NCBI RefSeq assembly: GCF_029852145.1
Contig: NC_079978.1
Location: forward strand, 5,270,001 to 5,334,000
Origin: Microplitis mediator
Taxonomy: Eukaryota > Arthropoda > Insecta > Hymenoptera > Braconidae
Direction of reading: 5' to 3'
DNA: 64,000 bases
Each line of letters starts with the position of its first letter. Position 1 is the first letter of the stretch. The notes below the pieces were generated by a model that was not told where the DNA came from, made no database searches, and saw only the letters and a program-made list of their open reading frames with translations. Of the stretch, positions 46,841-58,166 are shown in pieces. The translations under genes and the position numbers were made by a program.

Positions 46841-48497
46841 TTATTCACGCCAGGATACAAAAACATCATCAGTACGATATCTTTGGACGCAGGTGGTCTC
46901 GGTCCAGGGGGTCGGTTTCCCTGTTTTGTACTGCAGTAGCCCGGCGACGGCAATCATCACTCCGTTGTCAATACAAAATCGCTCGTCAGTTGCATATAAT
47001 TTGGCATCACGCTCTTTACACATTATGTCCATCATCTCTTGGAGTCTTTCGTTGCAACCAACACCCCCTACTATTAATACTTCCGATGAACCGACGTGTG
47101 CCATTGCTCTCTCTAAGTAAATAAAATTATTTATAACTGATCATATCAATAATTTATAAATAAATAATTATAATTTTATTACCTGTTATTTCAATAAGCA
47201 TCGCAAATGTTGTTTCTTGCAAAGAAAAACATAAATCTTCCTTAGTATACTTTCCCGTATTAAGCCAGTCATCTAAACGCTCCTCAATATGCGACAAAAT
47301 TCCAGAGAATGAAACGTCCATGCCTTTGACAACGTAAGGCAATGGCGCCAATTTTTTACCACTAAAAAATAAAATTAAATAAAAATTCAATTTAATTTAT
47401 TTGTAATTTTAATTTTAATTAATGAAGTAATTACTTCTTAGCCATCTGCTCGATATTATAACCGGGACTAGGATCATTGGAAAGCTTCAGCAGTCTGGCG
47501 AATCTATCAAGACAATTTCCAACGGCGATGTCAATCGTTTCGCCAAATATCCTGTACCTCTGACGCGAGTAAGCGATAATTTGTGTGTTACCTCCCGAGA
47601 CATAGAGAATCGTTGGATCCTTGCTGCCAGTAATCAAACGACCCATTTCTATATGACCCACGCAATGATTTACAGCCACCATGGGTTTGTTGTACAGCTG
47701 AGCAACTGTGCGAGCGACCAGAGCCAAAACTGTCAGTGGTCCGCCCATTCCTGGACCTTTTGTGTAGCAAATTACATCGACATCTGTCATCGTCAGCTTA
47801 GCATCACTCAATGCTTTTTTTAAAACTTCCAATACATGCGCGCGGTGATGTGCTGCTGTTTCTTTTGGTAGAAATCCTTAAAAAATGAGTGTAAATGTAG
47901 CAGATATACATGATCCTGAAGATAGCAGACAATTAGTAATTTTCGGATTTTTTTTTCACCACATCAATTACAAAAAAACGAAAACTAAAAATATGCACAT
48001 ATAGAAAATTTAAAAAGCTACAAGTGCAATTTTTTCAAATATTTTTTTTTATGGTTTATCGTCTAAAAAAAATTCCAAAAATCATTAGACGTCTGCTAAC
48101 TTCAGTATCATCAGACATACAACATTTTCTTAATTACATAAAAAAAAAAATTAAATAATTAAAATAATAAAATTAAAAAAAATTCATGTACTGAATTTTG
48201 AATTGTCTGAACATGCATTTTTTTTTTTTTTTTTTTTACAAACATTTGAATTTATTATTTCAAAGTTTTAAAAATTGACAGATGTCCGCTAACTTTACTA
48301 TCATTAAAAAGAATTGATAAATAATAATAATTATTATTATTTTTGAATTTATTAATAATATTTATCAGTTGAGGTTAAATACCTTCACCCGGTGGTGTAA
48401 TATAAGTTCGTCTGACATTTGAAAGTACTTCGTTATCACGAATTATTCCAATCGCTAATTTATTAGCGCTCCCTTCAAATCCAATTGCTACCACCAT
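46841..48497 (-). CDS. OSGEP: OSGEP/Kae1, tRNA N6-adenosine threonylcarbamoyltransferase, 4 exons, 335 aa
   Basis: Exons 48497-48383, 47876-47435, 47361-47183, 47112-46841, all GT..AG, total 336 codons with stop; 335 aa equals the usual metazoan length. This is the catalytic subunit of the KEOPS/EKC complex, which transfers threonylcarbamoyl to A37 of ANN-decoding tRNAs (t6A). Visible ASKHA/Kae1 features: the start MVVAIGFEGSANKLAIGI, KGPGMGGPL (78-86), metal-binding H109-x3-H113 in NHCVGHIE, YVSGGNTQ, the GMDVSFSGIL motif, GGVGCN and the metal ligand D294 in CIDNG. The C-terminus ends RYRTDDVFVSWRE. The stop codon overlaps AATAAA (46844-46839), hinting at a very short 3' UTR. Intron 1 hosts two MITE copies. 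It is divergent from the Arg/Ser-rich gene starting 2 kb away. Confidence 0.96.
47910..48111 (-). repeat. MITE, ATGATACTGAAG family, copy F (reverse orientation)
   Basis: Starts ATGATCCTGAAGATAGC and ends GCTAACTTCAGTATCAT, flanked by CAGATATAC and CAGACATAC (8 of 9 match). In OSGEP intron 1. Confidence 0.8.
48195..48304 (-). repeat. Partial copy of the ATGATACTGAAG MITE
   Basis: Only the end CCGCTAACTTTACTATCAT and the ACATGCATTTTT interior resemble the family; the other terminus is missing. Same intron as copy F. Confidence 0.45.
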
Positions 48498-50511
48498 TTT
48501 TCCTCTATTATTTAAATTTCTATTGTTGTTTAATTATAACCTGTCAAAATAATTTAAAATCAACAATAACAATTCCACATGATTATAATAATAACAACAA
48601 ACAATAATACAGCGAATAAGAATTGAACTTTGGCGCCACACTTAAAAGCGCGGCAATTTTTAAAAACTCGTAGTTAAATTTTATCAACAGAGCTGCTCTA
48701 GATTGTCGAGGTTTATTTTGAGAGGTTCAAATTTAAAGCTGATTGTCGTCTACAGTAACAATATTATCCTTGACGTTGGACGACGAGAGTTGACGTAAAA
48801 AAAATCTGGTGATCCTTGATTGTCATTTTTATAATTGATATCGCGATATACTGGTCAGTATAAATAATACGGGAAGTTGTTGTTTATAAACATAATTCAA
48901 AAATGCAATTTTGATTATTGCTGTTGCCGGAGTGAATAAAATATTTAAACGTGAGTGCAATAACCAAAAAAAAATATTAACACTTAGCCCCTTATGTGGC
49001 TCATCGCGAATGCTTATATATAAAACCTATATACGTATACATATATATTTATTTTTAAGAAATATATATCTATATAAGTATATATATATATGTAATTAAT
49101 ATATTTCGGGCGTAATTAATTTACGCGCATCGGGTCTTATTGTGTAAGATTTCAAAAATTATTTAAAAAAATTTTTTTTTTAAATTACAACTCCGGTGCT
49201 TTAAATGTATAGAGCACACACTACTCAGGACACTTTTTTTTTTAGTTGCATGCAAGTTTATTTGACATACAATAATACTGTTTAACAACAATATATATAA
49301 ATAAATATATAAAACTGTTTTTGGTGACAATAATTAACGACACGAGCTTACGCGAACATTGTTGTGTTGTCCGGTTATTTTTAAAATTTACTTTTTATAT
49401 AAGTTTTGTTTTTTTTGTTTATTTTTTTACTATTTTTTAAAATATATATAATATATATACATACTACAGTATATAAGTAAGTTTGCTTGGTATTCCTTTG
49501 TTGCTGATGTACAGGAGAGACACTGCCGTAATATTGATAAGGAAGTAAACAAATATATTTAAAAAATGGTATTATTGAACAACTTGTTAATTGTTTTTAA
49601 GAAAAATATTGTCTTTGACAAATTAATTGTTTTTAGTTATGCACATGTTGTTATTAATGTCATCGTTGTCGTGAATATGGTGAGATTGTGTCAATATTTC
49701 GGGACCGTGTTAACATACGGGACTTGATCGGGATAAAAAAAATATGAGCACGTCATTTTTTTTTGACCTGCTATGATGAAACAAAAATAAAATTTAAACT
49801 TGTGGTCTTTTTGTTTTTGTTATATTTTTTTTTTTTAAATTAATAAAGCTAAGTGCCAATGAGATATTTTTGTACGGTCGCGCTGCTATTTACGGATCTC
49901 GGGATGACGAGAGTACTTTTTTCGCGAAGGCATTGTCCGGATAATGTTTCAGTCGTATAATTAATTGTTATTATTAATTTATGATGATGGAGGTAGCGGA
50001 TGATTCTCTCGTCTAAAGATCCGTCGTGTCCGCGGAATCGCGGGAAATTAATTTGTATTAGAAGCATGGAATTGTCAATATGGATCGCTGTCAAAGCGGC
50101 GAGAGGTTTTCCTCGTTACAGGAAAAAAAAAAATACAGTAAATAAATAAAATTATAATAATATTGCTTCAGTAAAAAAGAATACAGAATCTTCGTGTCGC
50201 GTTTGTCGCGGTTAAAAAACGAAAAAAAAATGTTTCGATGGAGGCGAAAAACCTCAGGAATGAATGATGATTCTGTTCTCTGAATTATAAAGCAACAATA
50301 TTATCGTTTTGGATGGTCAATCGTGTAATGAGAACTAACGTCTACTTCACTACTCTCGCAGGCGTTTTGAAGAAGGCTGATTATTCAACGCGGCATCTTC
50401 TATAAATTAATTAACTTCATCAACGGTAATTTTTATTATTTTATTTGATAATAAATTTAAATTTAAGACAAATGATTTTTAAAATTAATTTTTAAATTAA
50501 AATAATTACAG
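48498..50511. other. Divergent spacer between OSGEP and the Arg/Ser-rich gene
   Basis: No coding exon seen. Close to OSGEP the AATTGAACTTTGGCGCCACA region is less AT-rich and is the likely OSGEP start region. Near the other end, a leader exon probably ends at CATCAACG|GTAATT (50425/50426), because an acceptor ATTACAG lies at 50511 just before the ATG. Blocks at 49860-50100 and 50190-50400 are less AT-rich and may be leader or promoter. Confidence 0.45.
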
Positions 50512-50514
50512 AAG

Positions 50515-52263
50515 ATGTCACGAGATTACGACAGTAGGAGACGGAGTAATGCCAGTGGATCCAGCAAATTGCGAATGGATACAAGTGTATCCCAGTCACG
50601 ACCACATGTAGAACCATCGTCAAGCAAACGTAAGGAATTGGACAACGTGATGCGCAAAGCTCGCGAGTCACAGTCAAGTTATTGGAATAAAAAATTACTT
50701 GAAGTTGAAGAACGTGATCCTAATCGTTGGCGTCACAGCGGTTACAAAGAATTGTATGTTGGTGGGAGTGCTGTCAGCGGTGAGACAAGCGCTAGTCGTA
50801 GTCATCCGAGGAGTCCACGTAGTCCACGTCCACGAAGTCCACACAGTCCACGAGGCGGAGGAGGCGGAGGTGGAGCACGTAGTCCAAGATCACCGCGAGA
50901 AAGGACTCACAACAACAAGCAACGAGTGGCGCGTAGTCCGAGCACCGGTAGTACTTGCTCAGATCGCTCGTGTTCCGTGTGCTCACCGAGGGAACGTCGT
51001 CGCGTTGTGCCGCAGTCACGATCACGATCGAGGTCGATAACGCCGGTACGACAGCGAGCACACCCGAAGGAAATAGCCGCGTCGTCGAGTTCGCGGGCGG
51101 CTGTGCCGTCACGTACAGCAAGACCGACAACGAGGCCGCCGCCACCTATGCCGCGTCCGCGTACTCCACCACCTGAACCACAGCCACCTTCATCACGACA
51201 CCACAAGGAGTATAAAGCTCTCAAGGAGAAGGAGGCTAAAGAAGCTAGGGCTCGTCGCAAAGAAAAACATCACAATAGTAGGGTGCCTGAAGATCCAAGG
51301 GTACCTGATCCTATTCCTTTGGTAATCATCACTTGGTTCCATGACCAAGGAGATGTTCAGACTATAAACTGAATTTTTTAAAAATTACAATAGTATCAGA
51401 TAAGTTTCGTTGATCTTAAGAGTTAATTATTTATAGTAATAATTTTTTGTAGATGCGGAGACCAGTTAAAGTTGAAAAAACACACTCAGGGCATCAGCCG
51501 GTATCAGCAGTTCACGTCCACCCACCGCCAGCAGAATCATCTGGCAGTGAAGACAGCGATAGCTCATCAAATGCCTCACAAACTGGACCTCCACGAATGA
51601 CTTTATCAGAACGGTAATTAATTATTATTCAAAAATTTTTGTACCTAAGATTTAAACTAAATTTCTTTTTGGAGTAGATTTGGTAAAATGGCGCAGTGGA
51701 GCGTTGACAGACGAGAAATGGAGAACATGCGTATCACGAAAGACGGTGAAAACTCAATGAAAGTTGTAATAGAAGGGGAAGAAAGAATCGCAAGATTAGG
51801 ATACGATTCACCACCACCTGGACACTATCCGGAAACTTTACTCGCACAAGGACCACGTGGGCTTGACTGCTGGGACGACGTGCGTGTTAGGTACGATTAC
51901 TACAAGGCACGTGGGTACTTGAGGGACTTGAGCCTCGACGACTACGTCAAGTGGGAAGAATGGTGGTACAAATACCAAGAGTGGCTGGAGGCTGAACGTT
52001 TTTACGAGCAATGGGCAACGAGCGGCGGTCGTTCTAACGACGGACCTAGTCGCGCTGGTCCCGGCCATCGTCACGGAAATCGTGGAGGTATCCGCAACCA
52101 TATGGGTCGCGGTGGTCTTGCATCTGGTGGACCCTCTGGTCCTCCTGACGGTCACGGCATCCCGATCTCCGAACGTATCGGCAATACCGAACGCGGTGGT
52201 ATCATTACAGGCGGCATAAGACTACAAAAACGTCGTGGAAGACGTCTCAACGTTGTCCACTAA
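50515..52263 (+). CDS. Arg/Ser-rich nuclear protein with conserved W/Y-rich C-terminal domain, 517 aa, family not identified
   Basis: Exons 50515-51321, 51453-51613, 51678-52263; GT..AG, phases agree, 518 codons. The ATG lies 3 bp after an acceptor. Residues 1-85 are hydrophilic (RKELDNVMRKARESQSSYW); about 95-190 is an RS/Arg-Ser-Pro region (SPRSPRPRSPHSPR, RSRSRSRSITPVR); about 195-265 is Pro/Arg then Lys/Glu-rich. Exon 2 is acidic/Ser-rich and ends MTLSER, continued as FGKMAQWSVDR in exon 3. A tryptophan/tyrosine-rich segment follows (YYKARGYLRDL, WEEWWYKYQEW), then a Gly/Arg-rich tail. RS domains and RG-rich tails indicate an mRNA-processing or nuclear-speckle role. The LSERFGKM motif recalls the LHERF/LNERF words in THRAP3/BCLAF1- and CHTOP-type proteins, but I cannot assign it. 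Its high GC relative to introns is coding-related. Confidence 0.85.
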
Positions 52264-52448
52264 TTTTATTACTTTATTCTTATTATTATTATTTTTTTTT
52301 ATTATTAATGAACTAATTAATAATTATTATAATTATAAATTTATACATAAATATTTAGCTCGCAACGTCGTGTCATTTGTTGACTGCAGCTCAAATATCA
52401 TCATAAGACTTGTTCTTATAAAAATCATGCTTAAAAAGTTAAAGAAAA

Positions 52449-52454
52449 AATAAA
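52449..52454 (+). terminator. Poly(A) signal candidate for the Arg/Ser-rich gene
   Basis: AATAAA, 186 bp after the stop, with further overlapping AATAAA copies over the next 30 bp. Confidence 0.45.
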
Positions 52455-52499
52455 TAAGCAAATAAACTGAAATAAAGATGTAAACAGTATGTTATAAAT

Positions 52500-54394
52500 A
52501 TATGTAATAAATATAACATGTGCTATAATTATTATTGTCAATATTTTTTTTTAGCATGAGGGGTAATGGCAATCGATTTTGTAATTAATTTTTATCGTTT
52601 TCTAAAAGCAGAATAAGTAAAAAAAATGTTTCTTCGAGAAAAGTTTTTTCGGAATAGTCATTTATTGTACGAGTGCAATTTCTTTGAGAAGAAAAAAGGA
52701 GACCGGTGAAGTGACTTTTCACATCTAATGGAAACCAAATCAAGTTCACTTTAAAACCAGATCTAATTTAAAGCTCGGCGACAGGACGAAGAAAGACCTT
52801 ACACTGTGTGAAAAATTCTTTCGGGTCCACTGGGATTCGTAGTATAAATAGACAAAATAACAAAACCTTAAATTCTATATATTATAGAGATTAACTGACT
52901 GTTGTTAGCTGTATTTTACATCTCCTCGAGGGTAGAGGTACCGTTTTTAGTCACTTTAGGGCCAGTTTTGGACACTTGAAAAATTAAAATAAAATAATTT
53001 GTAAAAGACCCAATAACATGATCAATTTCTGAAATATATTTAAAGATACTTCTATCCCACTACTAAAATGAAAATTTTATTTTACACTTTTTCATTAATT
53101 AAAATAAAGGATTAAATGTCCAAAAATGGAGCAGTGGCCACAAATAGTACCTCTACCCTATCTTTGTAAATTAAAATTACTATTATATTTTTGTTCTGAG
53201 TGATAGTAGTCTATTTAATTATTGTTACTGAGTAGTAAAAACTACTGTTTCAATCTGAATTTTGACATGATTTCCTTAAAACTAATTTTTCTTTTACAGG
53301 GTTTATACTCTGTTTCTGCTCTTGTTCTTTTCTTTTTCCTGGTTTCCAGTTCTGTCATGTGTGCTGCTGTATTGTCTAGCCACCAATATTTGGGATCTAG
53401 ATCTAGATAATGGAACTGATGGAAGTCTCTTGGGATAGCCGTAGAATATTACAAGTTGTTATTGTTTATTTACAGGTCTATTGGAATGCTTTTGTTTGCT
53501 ACAATGGTTCTGGGATTCGAACCCACGCCTGGGAACCCGTGGAAATTTTTCGGACTTTTCTCTGAAAAACTGAAAAAGTCTTTAGAACTTTAGAACTGAG
53601 TTTCCCAGAGGAAATTCCGAAAAAATTCCACCAGGGCAGTGATCAAATTCAGAGGCCTAAATATCTTACGCCGATCACTCGGCCATGATCACCAGTTTAT
53701 TTGGATACTCTGCATCCTCTGCATTAAAGAACGACAGAGTCGCCATCAGACGACTAAAAACATCATCGCCATGAAAACCTGAGTGTAGATGCTTGATAAA
53801 ATAGTGCGTTGAGTTTATATACTCATTCACACGTAGTTGGTGGTTGATTCTTGATTGCAAACTGCAAGAGAAGATAAACAGAGATGAGTATATAAAATAA
53901 GTGTTGAAGAGTGAAGTCGTTGGATGCTGGAGAAAGAGAGAAAAAAAAAACAGATTTACAGTTTAATGGCAAATGGTTGCGTCGTGTCCATTGTATGGAT
54001 GCTGCATCACGACAAATCCCGGATCTCTGTTAAAATATTTTTATTAAGCGGTATTTTAAAAAAATGAAACAGTATTTGTAAATTAAATATTAAGTTTATT
54101 GATAACTTAAACTAATTATTAATTTTTTATGTAAAGTGATCAATGAAAATTGTTTATTATTAACACAGAATTGCATTATAAAGACAATGAAATAAGATTT
54201 ATATTGTGTGTTGACGGGGATTTAAATTTAGTTTGTTATTTACTTGATTGTTTGTAGGAAGCGCGATAATTTAAATTTGATTTAAATTAAATTAAAGTTA
54301 CTGACGTCGACTGAGGTTTTATTGATTAATTAATTAATTCGAGTTAATTGTAGTTTGTTTATTTTATAATTGAAAAAGTTTCAGTAACTTTAAA
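52500..54394. other. Spacer between the Arg/Ser-rich gene and ZC4H2
   Basis: No coding exon recognised. It includes two GGTAGAGGTACYRTTTTTAG / ACAAATAGTACCTCTACCCT words near 52930 and 53140 that are inverted copies (a likely MITE, about 52930-53160), the tRNA-like segment at 53513-53685, and AT-rich DNA before the ZC4H2 ATG. Confidence 0.45.
53513..53685 (-). repeat. tRNA-derived SINE-like segment
   Basis: On the minus strand TGGCCGAGTGATCGGCG resembles the A box and D arm of class II tRNAs (Ser/Leu), and GTGGGTTCGAATCCCA at the other end is an excellent B box/T arm. They are about 150 bp apart, too far for a tRNA, and acceptor arms do not pair. This fits a tRNA-derived SINE or a disrupted tRNA gene. 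Confidence 0.4.
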
Positions 54395-56693
54395 ATGTCC
54401 GCTGCTGAGACATCGGTGATTTTTGCAAAACTTGAAGCTCTCAAGGATGTCAGGTAATTGTTTCTTTTTTTTTCTTTTAGTTTTAATAATCGAGTTAAAA
54501 TTAAATCATATATTTTAGAGGAAGCCCCTCCCTCTGGTCATTAATTTAATGCCGAAAAGTCACCATCTGTTGAGAAAATCTGTAGGATTTAAAATCTATT
54601 TAAATTTGAATTATTTATTTTAAATTTTATATTTGGCACAGGAACGTTGGATGAACATGAAAAAAATTTGATGATTTAATTTTTTTTTTATGTTTGTAGT
54701 GAGTGAGAAATAATGATTTTGTACAAACACTGAAACAATTTATAAATTTATAATTATAGATCTAAAACACTACAGCTGGAGAAAATGAAACAAAGAATTA
54801 TACAGGAGGTCGAGCAAACGGAACAAGAGGATAAATGTTTGATGGAGTATAAACAGGAAATGGATTTACTTATGCAAGAAAAAATGGCTCATGTTGAAGA
54901 GTTACGTCAAATACATGCTGACATTAATGCGGTAAATATTTATTGCCTGGCATAAAACTGTCAGTGGTAAATAAAAATATAAAAATATAAATTTTATTGC
55001 AGATGGAATCTGTTATAAAACAAGCCGAAGAAGCAAGAAACCGTGCACGTGAACACGCCAAGTTAATTCATAACAATGAATACCAGCCTCTTAAACATGA
55101 CATTGATCGTATGCGTCGAGAGTACTTCAATTTAGACAGACTGCCAGAACTATATGAGACTGAAACAGATTTAATAGCTCCTGAGTAAGTACAATTACTG
55201 AGTAGTCATTTATTGTATGCAGTTAAGTATTTTCTCATTAATTTCCTTCTATTGTTCAGCTCCTGTTATTTTTGTATATTTATATTTTATTGATCAAATT
55301 TAAAATTGATTTACTGTCATTGCCCAAGTAGCATAGAGACAACTTTAAGATGTCATGAAGATGTCATTTAAAAGGATAAGAAACATTTTTTTTGTCCCAG
55401 TCACCTTTTTTGGTATAAATAAATGTTGGTTCCGAAGACAGAGAAAAGTTGTGTTTTTTTTTCCTGTCTTATTTCAATTAAAAAGTCATTTAGATGACTT
55501 ATTTTACTACTATTTGTAATTTACTTTTTGTTACTTGTGTTAAGGGGATACGCTATCGAATCTCTTTCTCACACTCAGAAAAATAAACGGGACTATCTTT
55601 GTTGCCCTCGTATAGTAAATGAGAATTTTAAAACAATTTTTCTTGGAGACGAATTAGAATTTTTGAAAATACGAAATTTCTAGCCTTCTATTAAGGTTTC
55701 AAAAAACGCTAAAGACTCTCTATTTTAGGTTTCCAGTATTTGTCCGTGAATTAAATTTAATTGAATATCGGTTACCGTTACCCCTTAAGTCTTTTAAGTA
55801 GACATTTTTTCGGTGACATAAATTTCTGATCGTTTTGAAAAAACTGATATCTTATAGATGTCACAAAGGCAAGTGCGCTCCTTGGGTGTTCTCAGAATAT
55901 TTAAATATTCAATAGTTTTGAAATTTATACATAAATATTATAAAGTAATCAATAATTAAATAAATTTAAATTTTTAAATTTAATCTAAAAACAATGACAG
56001 CTAAAATTGTTTATTTATTATTATTACAGTAGATCGATAATAATCATAAATAAAAATGGAGTAAAAAGTCTGAAATGTTTAAAAAAAATTTTAATCCATA
56101 ATTAAAAATTAATTAAATTGAGAGATTTGATAAAATGTTTAATTAAAATTTGAATTGACAGTTACTTTGAAAGGCCGATGCAAAAAGCTGAATGGCGAGT
56201 CGAAGTTCGTGGTGAAGATTTGATGCAGCCACTAGGTTTACATGGTCATCCAGGTCATTCTGGTGGTTCGACGCCTTTCTTGGCGCCACAACCACTTCAG
56301 GGGCCAAGTAAACCTGAGCCAAGACCATTGCCACCAGCCACAGGTCCACCCGCTCCAACATTCAGGTACCACTGGTATAACTCAAATTTTTATATAATTT
56401 ATCTTCCACATTAATATCCGCAAATTTAGGCATCATTATGCTACATATTTAAAGTTATTTATTATGTTTATTGTGTAAATAAATATAAATACAAATAATA
56501 ATGCCTGACAGCGGATAATTACTCAGCAATTAATTATGTTTGTAATTAATTTATTTAAATCAGGCAACAACCGCCTCCAATGAAATCCTGCCTGTCTTGT
56601 CATCAGCAAATCCATCGGAACGCGCCAATCTGCCCATTATGCAAAGCTAAATCACGTTCGCGTAATCCCAAGAAACCAAAGAAGAAGGATTAA
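54395..56693 (+). CDS. ZC4H2: ZC4H2, C4H2 zinc finger protein, 5 exons, 248 aa
   Basis: Exons 54395-54453, 54760-54931, 55003-55184, 56162-56365, 56564-56693; GT..AG, phases consistent, 249 codons. The N-terminal half is a coiled coil with KTLQLEKMK, YKQEMDLLMQEKMAHVEELR and IHADINAMES, colinear with animal ZC4H2. The C-terminal zinc finger is complete: CLSCHQQIHRNAPICPLCK with four Cys and two His, followed by the conserved basic tail AKSRSRNPKKPKKKD. ZC4H2 acts in neural development; in vertebrates it stabilises Smads/RNF220 signalling, and its role in insects is poorly known. The protein is somewhat longer than the 224-aa human form owing to a Gly/Pro/His-rich linker encoded by exon 4 (HGHPGHSGG, PRPLPPATGPPAP). 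Intron 3 holds a TTAA-flanked MITE. Confidence 0.95.
55540..55788. repeat. TTAAGGGGATACGCTA element, copy 2, in ZC4H2 intron 3
   Basis: Starts TTAAGGGGATACGCTATCG and ends GGTTACCGTTACCCCTTAA, with TTAA borders that suggest piggyBac-type insertion. It matches 28671-28919 along its length. Confidence 0.75.
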
Positions 56694-57010
56694 TTATAAT
56701 TCCATAATTGAATTTTTTTTTTAATTTTATTTAATTAAATTTTATCTCGAGTTTTATTCATTTTTAAATATTCTCCGAGATAATTACTTAATACATACAC
56801 TAGTTATGAACAATTGTGCATTTTGATATAATTATCAAGTATTATTTTTTACTAACTTTCCGTACTATATCGCGTCACTAATTCCAAAAGGACATATATA
56901 TTTATACTCCCTTTTGGCTTTAGTCATTAAGTTTAAAACCAAAAGGGCGTATAATTTTTTTTTTCGATTGCTAATCATATTGTAGACTTATATTCAAGCT
57001 GAAAATTGAA

Positions 57011-57710
57011 CACAAACTAGTAATTCTCTGGAATCAGGGCTCATCCCATTTTTCAATGTTCCAAGCGCACAGACAAATATCCATAAATAAACTTTTTCCA
57101 TGTGTTCAGTTACGTTAGGCTTTGCACCTCAAGTGTATAAAATTGATGAAAGTGACATGAGGTCTTGCAAATTTTCAAAAATAAATTTTAAAATATATAC
57201 ACGGAAAAAAAAATTGTGGTTCTTCTAACCACAATATTGTAGTAAAACATTTGCAGTAGCAAGTACTCCATATGTGGTAAAGGACACTAGATAAGTAGTA
57301 CTGGTTTACTACAAGTGTGGTTGAGATTATTCCAATTTAGAGTTTGCATTCCTTTACTCCAACTTTTAGTAACCTCAACTACAGCTGCTATTGTAGCAAT
57401 TAAAATTTTTTTTCCGTGTAATTAAAATTTTTATATAATACCGTAAGATGGACGGTGGAGTTTCAAGGGTTTATCTAAGAGCTACAATGATACTGGAGCT
57501 CTCATAATTTTTGAAAATTGGTATATTTCTGTTATTTTTTCACTTTACGGTGTCAACAGCTTGACTAACATTAATATGCACGTAGTTTGGACGGTCCGTC
57601 TTCCTTTAGTAGTATAGTTTTGAGCGAAGCCCGTGACACGATTTTAGCTCGTTGCTAAAATATTTCTGTTTTTTAAAAGACGTGTGAGCCCCACTTATGA
57701 ACAATTGCCA
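57011..57710. repeat. Insertion in MITE copy 2, identified by comparison
   Basis: Host sequence GACTTATATTCAAGCTGAAA breaks off here and resumes at CCAAAAAAATTTTTGAAAAC. The inserted part has GGAATCAGGGCTCATCCC near its left and GTGAGCCCCACTTATGAAC near its right end, weakly inverted. Borders are approximate. Confidence 0.5.
57198..57420. repeat. TACACGGAAAAAAAAATT element, nested
   Basis: TACACGGAAAAAAAAATTGT at the left and AATTTTTTTTCCGTGTA at the right. Interior shows mirrored TTCTAACCACAATATTGTAG-like and CTACAAGTGTGGTT words. Confidence 0.75.
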
Positions 57711-57804
57711 AAAAAATTTTTGAAAACCCAAGGGGCATATAATTTAAGTTATATGCCCTTTTGGCTTTCAAAATTTTTTTTTTAAGCTGTAAAATAAGTC
57801 TACA

Positions 57805-58065
57805 TAATTGAAAAATTTGTGTTAAATTTAACACAAATCACATGTCCCAAACGGTCCACTCAATTTTTTTTGTTAATTTAACACATTATACTTGTGTTCA
57901 ACAATAATGCTTCGCATCATGAGTCGTGCAAAAAATTTGTTGAGATCAGATAACACATTCAGCTTTAGTTAAGTTTACACTTGATGGTGTCAAATAATTA
58001 ACCCAAAATATTAAGCCATTGAATTTTTATACACGAAAACATAAAATTTTCAACTGTGTACAAAA
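57805..58065. repeat. Insertion in MITE copy 2, TACA-flanked
   Basis: Host AATAAGTCTACA is interrupted and continues as TACAAAACGATTGG. The insert starts TAATTGAAAAATTTGTGTTA and ends AAAATTTTCAACTGTG, inverted-like, with TACA on each side. Confidence 0.55.
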
Positions 58066-58166
58066 CGATTGGTTATGAAAAAAAATTATGCGCTCTTTTG
58101 GCTTTAGAGAGTTTCCTAAACCCAAAAGAGCGTAAATATGTCCTTTTGGAATTAGTAAAGATATAT

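Larger units (their letters stand above)
56866..58166. repeat. CACTAATTCCAAAAGGACAT-family MITE, copy 2, with three insertions
   Basis: Left TATATCGCGTCACTAATTCC, right TGTCCTTTTGGAATTAGTAA. Comparison with copy 1 (20080-21000) shows extra DNA at about 57011-57710 (which itself holds 57198-57420) and 57805-58065. It lies 170 bp past the ZC4H2 stop. Confidence 0.75.

Noticed and set aside
50699..51260. Open frames on both strands inside the Arg/Ser-rich gene
   Set aside because: They are shadows of the biased codon use in the RS region; only the frame from 50515 splices through to the conserved C-terminal part.
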